Positions 1 through 9,258 are shown, numbered from the stretch's first letter. The stretch is 64,000 nt of DNA from QYOJ01 sp043810345 (GCA_043810345.1 JBDROF010000018.1:1-64000), one strand, 5' to 3'. The notes: generated by a model from the sequence alone, not told the origin. Numbers and translations are program-made.

Positions 1-142
1 GCTTTATTGTTATGAAAAAACCATTATCTGGAATAAATATAAATTTTTAATGTTTTGATATACAGTGGTATATGAAATATTTTTCATTTATAATACTTAC
101 AAAGACTGAATTAAAAAAGTAACTAGGTGATCCTGACTTTGA

Positions 143-748
143 TCATTCATATATAGATATGTTTGCGAGGGACGATAGTCTGGTCCGGATCAGATCGCTC
201 TTCAATTTTCTGATGGAGAAGCGGATTTTATATTGCTCTTCGTATTCCTGAGAGAGGATTTCTGCCTCTTCCTGTTTCAGAATCTGCATCACTTCATTCA
301 TCTGTAACACCGGGAAAGTGATAAGGAACCGGGAGATCATTGTTTTGGTGGTGATCCGGTTTTGGTCAAGTGCTTCAGAAGCGGCCGACTTATACGCCAA
401 GATCAGTCCCGGGATCCCAAGTTTGGTCCCTCCAAAATAACGGATCACCACTACAAGGATATCTGAAAGATTCCTCGATAACAGTTGTCCATAGATTGTT
501 TTTCCCGCTGAACCAGACGGTTCCCCATCATCGTTGAACCGGTAAATAGCTTTCTCAGGGGGTCCAATCCTGTAGGCATAGCAGTGATGGTTAGCGTTGA
601 AGTACTCTTTCCGAAGTGACACGAGCTGGCTTTTGACCTCCTCCTCACTTACCACCGGGAAGGCAAAGGCCAGGAACTTGCTTGCTTTTTCACGGATAGA
701 ACCCCGGGATTTGGTGGCAATCGAGAGATAGGTGTCAGAAGATTCCAT
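143..748 (-). CDS. YigZ/IMPACT family protein (UPF0029)
   Basis: A 201-residue cytosolic protein of the YigZ/IMPACT family. The family hallmark lies at about residues 60-110: RIGPPEKAIYRFNDDGEPSGSAG, followed by VVVIRYFGGTKLG. The C-terminal half is the usual small ferredoxin-like domain of bacterial members, and the length (about 200) is normal. The biochemical role of bacterial members is not settled; the eukaryotic homologue IMPACT regulates the GCN2 kinase. The gene diverges from prmC, and its start codon lies about 40 bases from the prmC start, so the two promoters share a very short spacer. Identification is secure at family level only. Confidence 0.9.
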   Translation of the reverse strand: MESSDTYLSIATKSRGSIREKASKFLAFAFPVVSEEEVKSQLVSLRKEYFNANHHCYAYRIGPPEKAIYRFNDDGEPSGSAGKTIYGQLLSRNLSDILVVVIRYFGGTKLGIPGLILAYKSAASEALDQNRITTKTMISRFLITFPVLQMNEVMQILKQEEAEILSQEYEEQYKIRFSIRKLKSDLIRTRLSSLANISIYE

Positions 749-773
749 GATTCTGGCGAAGTTATTTATTTTC

Positions 774-781
774 TACTTTCG
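774..781 (+). promoter_or_regulatory. Candidate -7 box (TACTTTCG) for prmC
   Basis: TACTTTCG differs at one position from the Bacteroidota -7 consensus TAnnTTTG. The prmC ATG at 786 begins five bases after the box, so the transcript would start at or next to the start codon. The same variant appears upstream of gyrA. Confidence 0.45.
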
Positions 782-785
782 TTCT

Positions 786-1664
786 ATGAATTATGGGGGA
801 AAAACTGCGGGAGAGATTGTGTCCCTCTTTCGCCGGGAACTGAATACACGCTATCCCGATCAGGAGATCCGTGCAATCCTGTCCCGTTTGTTTGAACATC
901 TGCTGGGTTGGTGCCGGGCCACTGTCATCTTGAATAAAGGAAAGATCCTGGATGACCAGATCGGATCCTGCTTTCTGGATACGCTCCGCCGGTTGAATCT
1001 GGGGGAGCCTATCCAATATATTATAGGCAGTACTGAATTTTGCGGATTGACCCTGAAAGTCCAACCAGGGGTGTTGATTCCACGACCTGAAACGGAGGAA
1101 CTGGCTATCCTGGTAACTCGTGAAAATCAAAAGTTAAGGGAGCAGAAGATCTCAATTCTGGATCTGGGAACCGGTTCTGGGTGCCTGGCACTGGCCATGA
1201 AAAGAGCATTTCCAAATGCGCTTGTCACGGGCATTGAAAAATATCCTGATGCCCTTGATATAGCCAGGCAAAATGCTGCTGACAACGGACTTGAGGTAAC
1301 GTTCAGGGAGGGGGATATCCTCCATCCGGCCACCTTCAAACTTCCGGATTCTTTTCATATTCTACTTAGTAATCCCCCCTATATCCCTGAAAGTGAAAGA
1401 GGCAGGATGAACAACCTTGTGGTGGATCATGAACCGGAGCATGCGTTGTTTGTCCCGGATGACCATCCTTTACTTTTCTATGAAGCCATCGCCTCCATTG
1501 CGATGGATCACCTCAAACCAATGGGATCACTCTATGTTGAGATTCATGAAGAACATGGAGAAATAACGGCCAATCTTTTTCGTAAATCAGGCTTTCAGGT
1601 TGTGGAGGTGATCCGGGATATTTATGGAAAGAACCGGTTTGTCAGAGCATCACCACCTGTTTAA
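786..1664 (+). CDS. prmC: Peptide chain release factor N5-glutamine methyltransferase
   Basis: PrmC (HemK) methylates the glutamine of the GGQ motif in release factors RF1/RF2, using S-adenosylmethionine. An N-terminal helical domain precedes a Rossmann methyltransferase with motif I DLGTGSGCLALAM near residue 125 and the catalytic NPPY near residue 196 (followed by IPESE). Also visible is IPRPETEEL, typical of the family. From the ATG at 786 the protein has 292 residues, the normal length. The GTG at 732 in the same frame would run into the divergent yigZ-like gene and add an atypical leader, so it was not chosen. The 3' end overlaps the convergent DUF3298 gene by 15 bases. Confidence 0.95.
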   Translation: MNYGGKTAGEIVSLFRRELNTRYPDQEIRAILSRLFEHLLGWCRATVILNKGKILDDQIGSCFLDTLRRLNLGEPIQYIIGSTEFCGLTLKVQPGVLIPRPETEELAILVTRENQKLREQKISILDLGTGSGCLALAMKRAFPNALVTGIEKYPDALDIARQNAADNGLEVTFREGDILHPATFKLPDSFHILLSNPPYIPESERGRMNNLVVDHEPEHALFVPDDHPLLFYEAIASIAMDHLKPMGSLYVEIHEEHGEITANLFRKSGFQVVEVIRDIYGKNRFVRASPPV

Positions 1665-2768
1665 AAGAGAAGAGACTGGCCCCGGATCCCGCACTATTTC
1701 TTTGAGTTCATCAAACGATAGTAAAATGTCGGTCGGACCATTGGCATAGGGTGCAATCTCATAATGGTTATAAAAGAATCCGATGCCGCTTGCCGTGATA
1801 TAGAAATTGGAATTCGGTGTTACATCCTCGACAAAAAAACCGTTATCGGAAAGCCTTTCGCTGGCATGTAACTCCGTCATCTCTTTCAACTTCCGGGTTA
1901 AGAGTGTTGTTAATTCTGTTTCGAAACCAGGTAGAAAAAGATCTTCAAGGGAGAGAGTTTCTCCCGTTTTAGTGTTGAAAACTGTGAAATCCTGTGTCTC
2001 CAGCCCATGTGCTCCACCCGTATAGGCGTAATTTAGCAGGTAATACGTAAGGAGATTGTTATCATTATATAATATATGCATGAATTTTAACAGGGTCCAG
2101 TTCAGGCTTCCGGCGTCTGGCATCGATTTGTACAGGGATTCGTTGCTGGAAAAATAGTTTCTGATAAATGCCTCATGCGTAGTACGGATGGCCGCATCTG
2201 GATCTTTTTGACAGTCTGCCTTGCCGGTAAAACTGGATATCATCCGGATCCGAAGGGAATCCGATAGGACCGGATTACTGGATTCCCCCGGTATGATCAG
2301 GCACTGACTGATTTGGGCTCGGGGAGATTCAGGTTTTTCCACCAACTTGCTTACAAGATGGTGATAATAGACCAGGAGGGGAATGGATCCCTCTGGATAA
2401 CTCTCCACCAGGACACACGGGTGGCTTATCTTACCGTCAACCGTTTCATAACTCCCTGAGAGTGTCTGGCGGGTAATAAAATTACCCCGAAACACCATCC
2501 CTGTATCACAAAAAGGATACTTCATCCAGAATGCGCCCTCCTCATTCACTTTTCCTGCAAGAACGGAGAAGTTGCAGTGTTCGCCGGTATAGACCAGGTC
2601 AGCATATAGACTATCGTTCACTTTAACGAGGTTTAGTGAAATCTCCTGGTCCACATCAATCCTGCCAACCAGATGCATGTACGCTTTTTTAGGCAGATAC
2701 ACTTGGGCAGTAACCGTGAAAGCCGTTGCCATCATAATAATCCCTTGTAGAAATAATCCTCTTTTCAT
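1650..2768 (-). CDS. Exported DUF3298 (RsiV-like) domain protein
   Basis: About 372 residues when started at MKRGLF (2768); an in-frame ATG at 2780 adds four residues that precede the signal peptide. Residues 1-22 form a signal peptide ending near TVTAQ. The C-terminal half carries DUF3298 features: YTGGAHGLE, a TGETLSLEDLF segment, and the terminal FYNHYEIAPYANGP...LSFDELKEI motif. The N-terminal half may be a DUF4163-like domain. The family includes the anti-sigma factor RsiV, but no membrane anchor or sigma-binding segment is visible, so it is more likely a periplasmic protein of unknown role. It follows yggS by 35 bases on the same strand and may share its transcript. Confidence 0.75.
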   Translation of the reverse strand: MKRGLFLQGIIMMATAFTVTAQVYLPKKAYMHLVGRIDVDQEISLNLVKVNDSLYADLVYTGEHCNFSVLAGKVNEEGAFWMKYPFCDTGMVFRGNFITRQTLSGSYETVDGKISHPCVLVESYPEGSIPLLVYYHHLVSKLVEKPESPRAQISQCLIIPGESSNPVLSDSLRIRMISSFTGKADCQKDPDAAIRTTHEAFIRNYFSSNESLYKSMPDAGSLNWTLLKFMHILYNDNNLLTYYLLNYAYTGGAHGLETQDFTVFNTKTGETLSLEDLFLPGFETELTTLLTRKLKEMTELHASERLSDNGFFVEDVTPNSNFYITASGIGFFYNHYEIAPYANGPTDILLSFDELKEIVRDPGPVSSLLNRW

Positions 2769-2803
2769 GATCCAATCCATTTAATGTTATATCTTCTCTC
2801 TAG

Positions 2804-3469
2804 CTATTCTATGACACCGAATATCATCGTCCCGATCCTGACCATTGTACTGCCTTCCTCAATTGCCATCCGGTAATCGCCTGACATCCCCATGGAGAGC
2901 TCTTTAAAATGTGGGGATTCCCGGAAAAATGTCTCTTGCAAACGCCGGAAAACAGACCGGAGGTAACGAAATTCTCGACGAATTAACGCCTGATCGTCAG
3001 TAAAGGTACCCATCCCCATGACGCCACAGATGTTCACAAACTTCATCTCCAGATATTCCGCAGAGGTTAGCATCGTGACAGCTTCCTGCCAGTCGAGACC
3101 ATATTTAGTCTCTTCGGTGGCGATATGAAACTGAAGAAGGCAGTTTACCCTGCGGGCAATTTTACCAGCCTCTTTATCTACCTCCTTCAGCAGTTTGAAA
3201 CTGTCGATACTATGGATCAGTGTGACCACAGGGACGATGAGCTTCACTTTATTACGTTGAAGATGCCCGATGAAATGCCACTCGATATCCTCGGGAAGAA
3301 GAGGATGTTTGGTAACCAGTTCCTGAACTTTATTCTCTCCGAAAATTCGCTGACCCACATCGTATAAAGCGCGAATAGTTTGAACCGGTTGCATTTTGGA
3401 AACCGCAACCAGCTTTACGCCAACAGGAATATCTTGCAGCAGGTGTTGCAGGTTGTCTATCAACATCAT
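2804..3469 (-). CDS. yggS: YggS/PROSC family PLP-binding protein
   Basis: A pyridoxal-phosphate homeostasis protein of the YggS/PROSC family, an alanine-racemase-like TIM barrel without a second domain. Recognised from KLVAVSKMQPV (the lysine binds PLP), FGENKVQEL, WHFIGHLQRNK, IHSIDSF, LSMGMSGDY and VRIGTMIFG. About 221-222 residues from the ATG pair at 3469/3466, the usual length; longer in-frame readings start inside the divergent promoter region. A -7 box TAATTTTG on this strand lies 24 bases upstream. The likely cellular role is to buffer PLP and keep amino-acid and keto-acid pools balanced. Confidence 0.92.
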   Translation of the reverse strand: MMLIDNLQHLLQDIPVGVKLVAVSKMQPVQTIRALYDVGQRIFGENKVQELVTKHPLLPEDIEWHFIGHLQRNKVKLIVPVVTLIHSIDSFKLLKEVDKEAGKIARRVNCLLQFHIATEETKYGLDWQEAVTMLTSAEYLEMKFVNICGVMGMGTFTDDQALIRREFRYLRSVFRRLQETFFRESPHFKELSMGMSGDYRMAIEEGSTMVRIGTMIFGVIE

Positions 3470-3492
3470 CGGTTTCCGTGCTAATTTTATAA

Positions 3493-3500
3493 CAAAATTA
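3493..3500 (-). promoter_or_regulatory. -7 box TAATTTTG for yggS
   Basis: An exact TAnnTTTG match on the minus strand (read as CAAAATTA on the plus strand), 24 bases before the yggS ATG. No clear -33 element was found. It sits back to back with the plus-strand promoter of the sulfatase gene. Confidence 0.5.
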
Positions 3501-3504
3501 GTGA

Positions 3505-3535
3505 TTTGATCGTTTGGAACATTCAACTAATTTTG
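3505..3535 (+). promoter_or_regulatory. Promoter TTTG-N19-TAATTTTG for the LTA-synthase-like gene
   Basis: TTTG at 3505-3508 and TAATTTTG at 3528-3535 are separated by 19 bases, matching the Bacteroidota -33/-7 layout. The box ends 15 bases before the ATG at 3551, which supports that start over the in-frame ATG at 3506 inside the promoter. Confidence 0.65.
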
Positions 3536-3550
3536 CCTTTTTCCTTGATC

Positions 3551-5410
3551 ATGAAGCAGATTCTGGGTTCATTCATCCGGCAACTTTTATTCTGGATACT
3601 CTTTTTTAATCTCACGAGGTTAATTTTTATTCTTTATCACCTTCACCTGATTCGTATTGAAAAGATCCCTGTTCAGGAGGTACTGGCCGTCTTTTATTAC
3701 GCGTTCAAACTCGACCTGGCCACCGCTTGTTATTTCATGTTGTTTCCCTTCCTTCTCCTGGTTGTCCAGTCGATTTACAGCCCACGCTGGTTGAACCTGG
3801 TGAACAAAGCTTATGCAGGGATCATGATCTTTTTCTATTCCCTGACTTCCGCCGGAGAGATGGGTATCTACAGCGAATGGAAAACAAAATTGACCTACAA
3901 GGTGATCAACTACCTCCGGCATCCATCTGAGATTTATAACTCTGCCCTGATCTCCGATTTTCTAATCCTGTTACTTCTCCTTCTGGTGATGAGTGGAGCA
4001 GGAATTTATCTTTACATCCGGTGGTTTTATCCTGACCTGGTCCGGGTTAAACGGGTCTGGTGGTTTACCGTTGCCTTTCTGCTGATCCTGCCCGGCTTTC
4101 TTTTCCTGGGGTTCCGTGGGGGTGTTCAGGAGATCCCAATCAACCAGAGCGAATCGATTTTTTCCAGAAAGAACATCTTGAATGTCGCTTCTGTGAACAA
4201 TGTCTTTAATCTTTATATCAGTGTCTTCGAGAACCTCCGGAATTTTGACCGGAATCCTTATGTATTCATGGATCATTCCTCAGCAAAATCCTTGGTACAG
4301 GAACTTTATAAAGTGGAAAAAGATACCACCACTCAGGTACTAACAACAAACCGTCCCAATGTGGTGCTTCTTATCCTGGAGAGCTGGTCGGCTGACCTAA
4401 TTGAAGATCTTGGCGGCAAATCCGGGATTACTCCTGAATTCAAGAGGTTGCAGGAAGACGGGATCCTCTTTACCGAACTCTACGCTTCCGGATCCCGTTC
4501 AGAACAGGGGATGGCATCCATCTTTGGTGGTTTTCCGGCTCACCCTATCTCCTGCCTCACCGTACAACCCGACAAGTATAAAAAGGTACCGAGTCTCTCT
4601 CAGGATCTTGAAAAAGAGGGATACTTAACAGCTTTCTATTTTGGGGGTCAGCTGATTTACGGAAATATCAAAGGATACATCTATTATAATGAATTTCATA
4701 AAATCATGGAGGTCTATGACTTCCCTGGGGAATTTCCACATGGGAAACTGGGCATTCATGATGAGTTTACGCTTGGGTATCTGGTCAACGACCTGGATCG
4801 TATCCGGCAACCCTTTTTTGCAGCCCTATTCACTGTGAGCACTCACTCTCCATGGGATCAGCCATATGAAAAACCGCTGACCTGGGGGGATAATGAACGT
4901 GAGTATATCAATGCAGCGCTCTATACCGACCATTGCCTGGGTGAGTTTTTTGAACAGGCCGCAGGCAAACCATGGTTTGACAATACACTCTTTATCATTG
5001 TGGCAGACCATAGCCATAACTCTTACTACAACTGGCATCCTCATTCAAGGGAGTACCATAAGATTCCGATGCTGTTTTACGGCAATGTGATCCGGGAGGA
5101 GTTCCGGGGAACGACGTGGGGAAAGATGGGAAACCAACATGACATTCCGGCCACCTTGCTTGCTCAGCTGGATCTTCCGGCAGACCAATTCCACTGGAGC
5201 AAAAACCTGTTCAATCCTTATGTGGTTGATTTTGCCTATTTTACAAACGAAGATGGGGCAGGATGGATTCGCTCTGACGGCTATTTCTCGTTTGATTTGA
5301 ACATCCCGTATTTCTACTTCTTCGAACCTTCGGAAAAGCGGCAAGACACACTGATTCAGGAAGGGAAAGCTTACCTGCAGGAGGTGTTCAGGGAGTATCT
5401 GGAAGATTAA
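3551..5410 (+). CDS. LTA-synthase-like membrane sulfatase (phosphoglycerol/phosphoethanolamine transferase superfamily)
   Basis: About 619 residues. Residues 1-200 hold about five hydrophobic spans, then a long outer domain of the alkaline phosphatase/sulfatase fold. Visible motifs: NVVLLILESWSADL (metal-binding Glu), ASGSRSEQGMASIF (the Ser/Thr nucleophile loop), GLGxH-type loop and the metal-binding VADHSHN near residue 490. This fits the LtaS/OpgB group, which transfers glycerol phosphate or related groups at the outer face of the inner membrane. In Gram-negative Bacteroidota the acceptor is not known; a lipid or glycan decoration is likely. The start at 3551 is set by the promoter. The 3' end overlaps the convergent DUF1015 gene by four bases. 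Confidence 0.85.
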   Translation: MKQILGSFIRQLLFWILFFNLTRLIFILYHLHLIRIEKIPVQEVLAVFYYAFKLDLATACYFMLFPFLLLVVQSIYSPRWLNLVNKAYAGIMIFFYSLTSAGEMGIYSEWKTKLTYKVINYLRHPSEIYNSALISDFLILLLLLLVMSGAGIYLYIRWFYPDLVRVKRVWWFTVAFLLILPGFLFLGFRGGVQEIPINQSESIFSRKNILNVASVNNVFNLYISVFENLRNFDRNPYVFMDHSSAKSLVQELYKVEKDTTTQVLTTNRPNVVLLILESWSADLIEDLGGKSGITPEFKRLQEDGILFTELYASGSRSEQGMASIFGGFPAHPISCLTVQPDKYKKVPSLSQDLEKEGYLTAFYFGGQLIYGNIKGYIYYNEFHKIMEVYDFPGEFPHGKLGIHDEFTLGYLVNDLDRIRQPFFAALFTVSTHSPWDQPYEKPLTWGDNEREYINAALYTDHCLGEFFEQAAGKPWFDNTLFIIVADHSHNSYYNWHPHSREYHKIPMLFYGNVIREEFRGTTWGKMGNQHDIPATLLAQLDLPADQFHWSKNLFNPYVVDFAYFTNEDGAGWIRSDGYFSFDLNIPYFYFFEPSEKRQDTLIQEGKAYLQEVFREYLED

Positions 5411-6654
5411 TCAAGTAAATGTACCACCAGTCCGCTCCTGAGCTTGGGTTCAAACCAGGTGGTCTTCGGAGGCATGATGCTCCCGGAATCCGCTATATCG
5501 ATTAATTGTTTCATGGAGACAGGGTAGAGTGCAAAAGCAACCTTCATCTCTCCACTGTCAACGCGTTTAACCAGTTCTCCAAGTCCGCGGATGCCACCCA
5601 CAAAATCGATCCGTTTATCAGTTCGCAGATCTTTGATCCCCAGGATCTTATCGAGGACCAGTTGCGACAGGATGGTGACATCCAGCACGCCGATGGGATC
5701 GGTATCATTGAATGTTCCGGTTTTGGCAGTGAGGGAGTACCACTGGCCGTTGAGGTACATGGAGAAGTTGTGAAGGCGGTCAGGTTTGTAGATATCCGAA
5801 CCTCTGGGTTCGAGTGTGAAGACCATTTCAAGTTTCTTCATGAACTCGCCATTGGTCAGTCCATTCAGGTCGGTAACAAGGCGATTGTAGTCAATGATGG
5901 AGAGTTGGTTATCCGGGAAATGCACGGCCAGAAAGTAATTGAACTCCTCATCTCCGGTATAACCGGGCTTCTGTTTCCTCTTCTCATTTCCTACCAGGGC
6001 AGCTGCCGCAGTCCGGTGATGGCCATCGGCGACGTAAGTCCAGGGTATTTGTGCAAAAAGAGCAAGGATCTTGTCTCTTATAGCATCATCTTCAATCACC
6101 CAGAGGTGGTGACCAATCCTATCGTTGGCAATAAAATCATAAACGGGTTTATTTTTACTTGTATATGCCCCAATGATCATATCAATTTCTTTTACGGCAG
6201 GGTACGTAAAAAATACAGGTTCCATGTTGGCATTCGTGATACGAACATGTTTCATGCGGTCTACTTCCTTTTCATGACGGGTAAGTTCGTGTTTTTTGAT
6301 GACCCCTTTCATGTAGTCATCCACCCCGGCACAACCGACAATACCATACTGGGTGTTACCATTCATGGTTTGTGCATAGATGTACAACCGCTCTTGTTCA
6401 TCCTGCACCAACCACCCCTTTTCTCGGAAGGTCTTGAAATTCTCCAGGGCTTTGTCGTATACCCGTGGATCGTGCTCGTCTATATCTTCAGGAAGGTCAA
6501 TTTCAGGTTTAATAATGTGTAACAGTGAATAGGGATTTCCCTCCACTTCCTCTCGTGCTTCTTTTGAATTCAACACATCGTAAGGACGGGAAGCCAACTT
6601 TTTTGCGATCTCCGCGGGTGGCCGGAGTCCCTTGAATGCTTTTAATATAGCCAT
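5407..6654 (-). CDS. DUF1015 family protein
   Basis: A 415-residue soluble protein of the DUF1015 family (COG4198). The family signature is seen at the N-terminus (FKGLRPPAEIAKKLASRPYD) and in the middle, VADGHHRTAAA near residue 210. No signal peptide or membrane span. It is last in a minus-strand run serC-serA-four-helix protein-DUF1015; this neighbourhood, without the four-helix gene, is common in Bacteroidota and points to a role linked to serine or phosphoserine metabolism. The reaction is not established, so none is assigned. A 338-codon open frame on the opposite strand (5506-6522) is a shadow. Confidence 0.85.
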   Translation of the reverse strand: MAILKAFKGLRPPAEIAKKLASRPYDVLNSKEAREEVEGNPYSLLHIIKPEIDLPEDIDEHDPRVYDKALENFKTFREKGWLVQDEQERLYIYAQTMNGNTQYGIVGCAGVDDYMKGVIKKHELTRHEKEVDRMKHVRITNANMEPVFFTYPAVKEIDMIIGAYTSKNKPVYDFIANDRIGHHLWVIEDDAIRDKILALFAQIPWTYVADGHHRTAAAALVGNEKRKQKPGYTGDEEFNYFLAVHFPDNQLSIIDYNRLVTDLNGLTNGEFMKKLEMVFTLEPRGSDIYKPDRLHNFSMYLNGQWYSLTAKTGTFNDTDPIGVLDVTILSQLVLDKILGIKDLRTDKRIDFVGGIRGLGELVKRVDSGEMKVAFALYPVSMKQLIDIADSGSIMPPKTTWFEPKLRSGLVVHLLD

Positions 6655-6663
6655 AAGGTAAAA

Positions 6664-7089
6664 TCAATCCTCGTCAATTTCCATATTGGAATCACTACTC
6701 TTCGTACTTCGTTGAAGACTTCCAATCAGTGCACCGATCATCTTCGTCATTTCCATCAACTGGTTCTTAGAATGGTCGAAATCTTCATCATTGATAAAAG
6801 CCTTGGTCTGACCAATGGTTGACAGGACCACACATTCTCTGACAGAACTTTTGGCCATCTTCAGGTAATAGACAAACTGGCTTTTATTCCTGGATGAGCC
6901 TTCTGCAATATTCAGGGCGATGCTTTGGGCTGCTGACAGAAAGCGGTCGAAGTAAGACTTTGCCAGTGGTTCATCCTGGACCGAAGCTGCCAGCGAATAT
7001 AACCAGTTAGTGTAATCCAGGGATTTGTGATAGATTCGAAGATCTTCAAACCTGAAAAATGTAGTGGGCTTTTCCTGATCGTTTTCCAT
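6664..7089 (-). CDS. Four-helix bundle protein (S23/intervening-sequence family)
   Basis: A 141-residue all-helical protein of the family first seen inside 23S rRNA intervening sequences. Family features: FEDLRIYHKSLDY near residue 15, IALNIAEGSSRN near residue 57, and a C-terminal helix pair. No enzyme activity is known for the family. Here it is a free-standing gene inside the serC-serA-DUF1015 run, 39 bases after serA and 9 bases before DUF1015, so it is probably co-transcribed. The tail after residue 130 (EDED-like acidic end) is less conserved. Such genes are often mobile or inserted, which fits its position within an otherwise conserved operon. Confidence 0.85.
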   Translation of the reverse strand: MENDQEKPTTFFRFEDLRIYHKSLDYTNWLYSLAASVQDEPLAKSYFDRFLSAAQSIALNIAEGSSRNKSQFVYYLKMAKSSVRECVVLSTIGQTKAFINDEDFDHSKNQLMEMTKMIGALIGSLQRSTKSSDSNMEIDED

Positions 7090-7128
7090 TGATGAGAAAA
7101 TTTAATGAGCACTAATATACAAAAAATT

Positions 7129-8052
7129 CTATTTATTTACCTGGAATGTTCTGTCGTCATGCCGGATGAATGCTACGATCTGCTTTGCGGAAGCAATTCC
7201 GGCATTGACATTTGCTTCCTCGGTTTGTGCTCCCATTTTTTTGGGGGTACAGAAGATTCTCGATGCAAAAGTATTCTGAAAATCAGCCAGATTGGCTGGT
7301 GCGATATCTGATAGGTAAGCGAGGTCATCCCGGTCAGTAAAAATCTTCAACAGATCTTTTTCGTTAATCACCTCTGCACGGGCTGTGTTCACCAGAACCC
7401 CATTCCTGGGCATCAACGAAAGCAGGGCGTAGTTAATGGATTCTTTGGTTTGTGCGTTGGCTGGAATATGCACGGAGATATACTGACAGGTTTTGTAAAG
7501 TTCTTCTACGGTACCGATCCATTTCACTCCGTCCTGTTCAATCTCTTCCTTAGGAATAAAGGGATCAAACGCACAAACCTCCATCTCAAATCCTTTAGCG
7601 ATCCGGGCAACATTTTTACCCACATAACCATAGGCATGAATTCCCAGGGTCTTCTCCCTGAGTTCGAATCCAGATTTCCCATTGAAGAAATTCCTTGCAT
7701 GGGAGATCATCAAGCCAAGTGTCAGTTCGGCTACGGCATTTGAATTCTGTCCGGGGGTGTTCATCACCACAACCCCCTTGTCCGTTGCGGCCTGAAGATC
7801 GACATTGTCGTATCCTGCGCCGGCTCTTACGATTATCTGGAGCTTTGCAGCGGCATTGATCACATCTTTATCAGCTTTGTCACTCCTGACGATCATGGCG
7901 TCGACATCAGCTACAGCGCTGAGTAGCTTCTCCTTGGTGGTGTATCCCTCAAGTAGTCTAAGTTCAAACCCAGCCTCCTCAACTACCTCGCGAATTCCCC
8001 TGACAGCGATAGGAGCAAAGGGCTTATCTGTAGCAACCAGAACTTTTTTCAT
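7129..8052 (-). CDS. serA: D-3-phosphoglycerate dehydrogenase (short form)
   Basis: Oxidises 3-phosphoglycerate to 3-phosphohydroxypyruvate with NAD, the first step of serine synthesis. A 307-residue member of the D-2-hydroxyacid dehydrogenase family without the C-terminal ACT/regulatory domain, as usual in Bacteroidota. Visible: IVRAGAGYDNVDL, NSNAVAELTLGLM, the NAD-binding GIHAYGYVGKNVARIA, and NTARAEVINE with the catalytic Arg. The start overlaps the end of serC by four bases (ATGA), indicating translational coupling. Absence of the ACT domain means feedback control by serine of the E. coli kind is unlikely. Confidence 0.93.
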   Translation of the reverse strand: MKKVLVATDKPFAPIAVRGIREVVEEAGFELRLLEGYTTKEKLLSAVADVDAMIVRSDKADKDVINAAAKLQIIVRAGAGYDNVDLQAATDKGVVVMNTPGQNSNAVAELTLGLMISHARNFFNGKSGFELREKTLGIHAYGYVGKNVARIAKGFEMEVCAFDPFIPKEEIEQDGVKWIGTVEELYKTCQYISVHIPANAQTKESINYALLSLMPRNGVLVNTARAEVINEKDLLKIFTDRDDLAYLSDIAPANLADFQNTFASRIFCTPKKMGAQTEEANVNAGIASAKQIVAFIRHDDRTFQVNK

Positions 8053-9119
8053 AGGTTTGTTTTTTCAAATTCATGCATGCAATCTATCAGAGCTTGTACG
8101 CTTTCAATTGGCAAGGCGTTGTAAGTTGAAGCACGGAAACCACCTACCGAACGGTGTCCCTTGATCCCAATCATTCCCTTTCCTTTGGCAAACTCCATGA
8201 ACGCTTCCTCCTTGTCGCTATACTTCTCCTTCATGACGAAACAGATGTTCATAAGAGAGCGATCCTCTTTGTTTACCGTACCAACGAACATATTACTGTT
8301 GTCGATAGCATCATAAAGGAGAGCAGCCTTCTTCTCATTCATTGCCTGGATTGTGGGGAGACCACCCAATCCCTTGATCCATCTCAGGGTCTCTAAACAG
8401 GTAAAGATAGCAAAACAGGGAGGGGTATTGTACATCGATCCGTTGTCGATATGAATCTTGTAATCAAGCATCGAGGGGATCTTACGATCTACATTCCCAA
8501 GAATATCTTCGCGGATGATGACGAACGTAACACCTGCCGGACCCAGATTCTTTTGTGCACCACCATAGATCAGGGCATATTTGCTTACATTAGTCGGACG
8601 GCTGAGTATGTCGGACGACATATCGGCAACCAGAGGAATCGGAGAATCCATGTCGTATTTGATCTCCGTTCCGAAAATTGTATTGTTGGTGGTGATGTGG
8701 AAATAATCAGCATCAGCAGGAATGGTGTAACCTTTAGGAATGTAGGTGAAATTTTTATCTGCGGAGGATCCTACGATGTCCACCTCCCCGAAAATCTTTG
8801 CCTCTTTGATCGCCTTTTTTGCCCAGGCGCCGGTTTCCAGGTAAGCGGCTTTGGTTTGCAGGAGATTGTAAGGTGCCATAACAAACTGCGTGCTGGCGCC
8901 TCCTCCAAGGAACAGGACATGATAGCCGTCAGGCATATTCAACAACTCCTTAAAAAGAGCGGAAGCTTCGTCAATGACCACCTGAAAGTCTTTGTGGCGA
9001 TGAGAGATCTCCATAATAGACAGGCCGCTTCCGTTAAGATCCAGGATAGCTTTTGCAGAGTTTTCCACTGCAATTCTCGGAAGAATAGAGGGACCTGCGT
9101 TAAAATTATGCTTTTTCAT
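8049..9119 (-). CDS. serC: Phosphoserine aminotransferase
   Basis: A 356-residue PLP enzyme of aminotransferase class V; converts 3-phosphohydroxypyruvate plus glutamate to phosphoserine, and often also serves vitamin B6 synthesis. Recognised from HNFNAGPSILP at the N-terminus, LFLGGGASTQF (phosphate binding), the lysine motif YGGAQKNLGPAGV near residue 193, and GHRSVGGFRASTYNA at the C-terminus. First gene of the minus-strand serC-serA-four-helix-DUF1015 run. No convincing -7 box was found in the 139 bases upstream. Confidence 0.96.
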   Translation of the reverse strand: MKKHNFNAGPSILPRIAVENSAKAILDLNGSGLSIMEISHRHKDFQVVIDEASALFKELLNMPDGYHVLFLGGGASTQFVMAPYNLLQTKAAYLETGAWAKKAIKEAKIFGEVDIVGSSADKNFTYIPKGYTIPADADYFHITTNNTIFGTEIKYDMDSPIPLVADMSSDILSRPTNVSKYALIYGGAQKNLGPAGVTFVIIREDILGNVDRKIPSMLDYKIHIDNGSMYNTPPCFAIFTCLETLRWIKGLGGLPTIQAMNEKKAALLYDAIDNSNMFVGTVNKEDRSLMNICFVMKEKYSDKEEAFMEFAKGKGMIGIKGHRSVGGFRASTYNALPIESVQALIDCMHEFEKTNL

Positions 9120-9258
9120 ATACAGGGCATTTGATAATGATTTAACTGCAAAATGTCATGCAATATTAAGTCAAAAATAGATGGAATCCTAACATTCATA
9201 AGAGACCAAAATTAAAATATAGTTAAAGTAAAAGCAAGTAATACGGAGGGGTGAGATG

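Noticed and set aside
1..142. Possible gene at the left edge
   Set aside because: AT-rich with no open frame of note and no recognisable site; nothing supportable.
732..785. GTG start for prmC at 732
   Set aside because: Adds 18 non-conserved residues and overlaps the divergent gene and the likely promoter.
5506..6522. 338-codon open frame opposite the DUF1015 gene
   Set aside because: Antisense shadow of a gene with clear family motifs; no protein features of its own.
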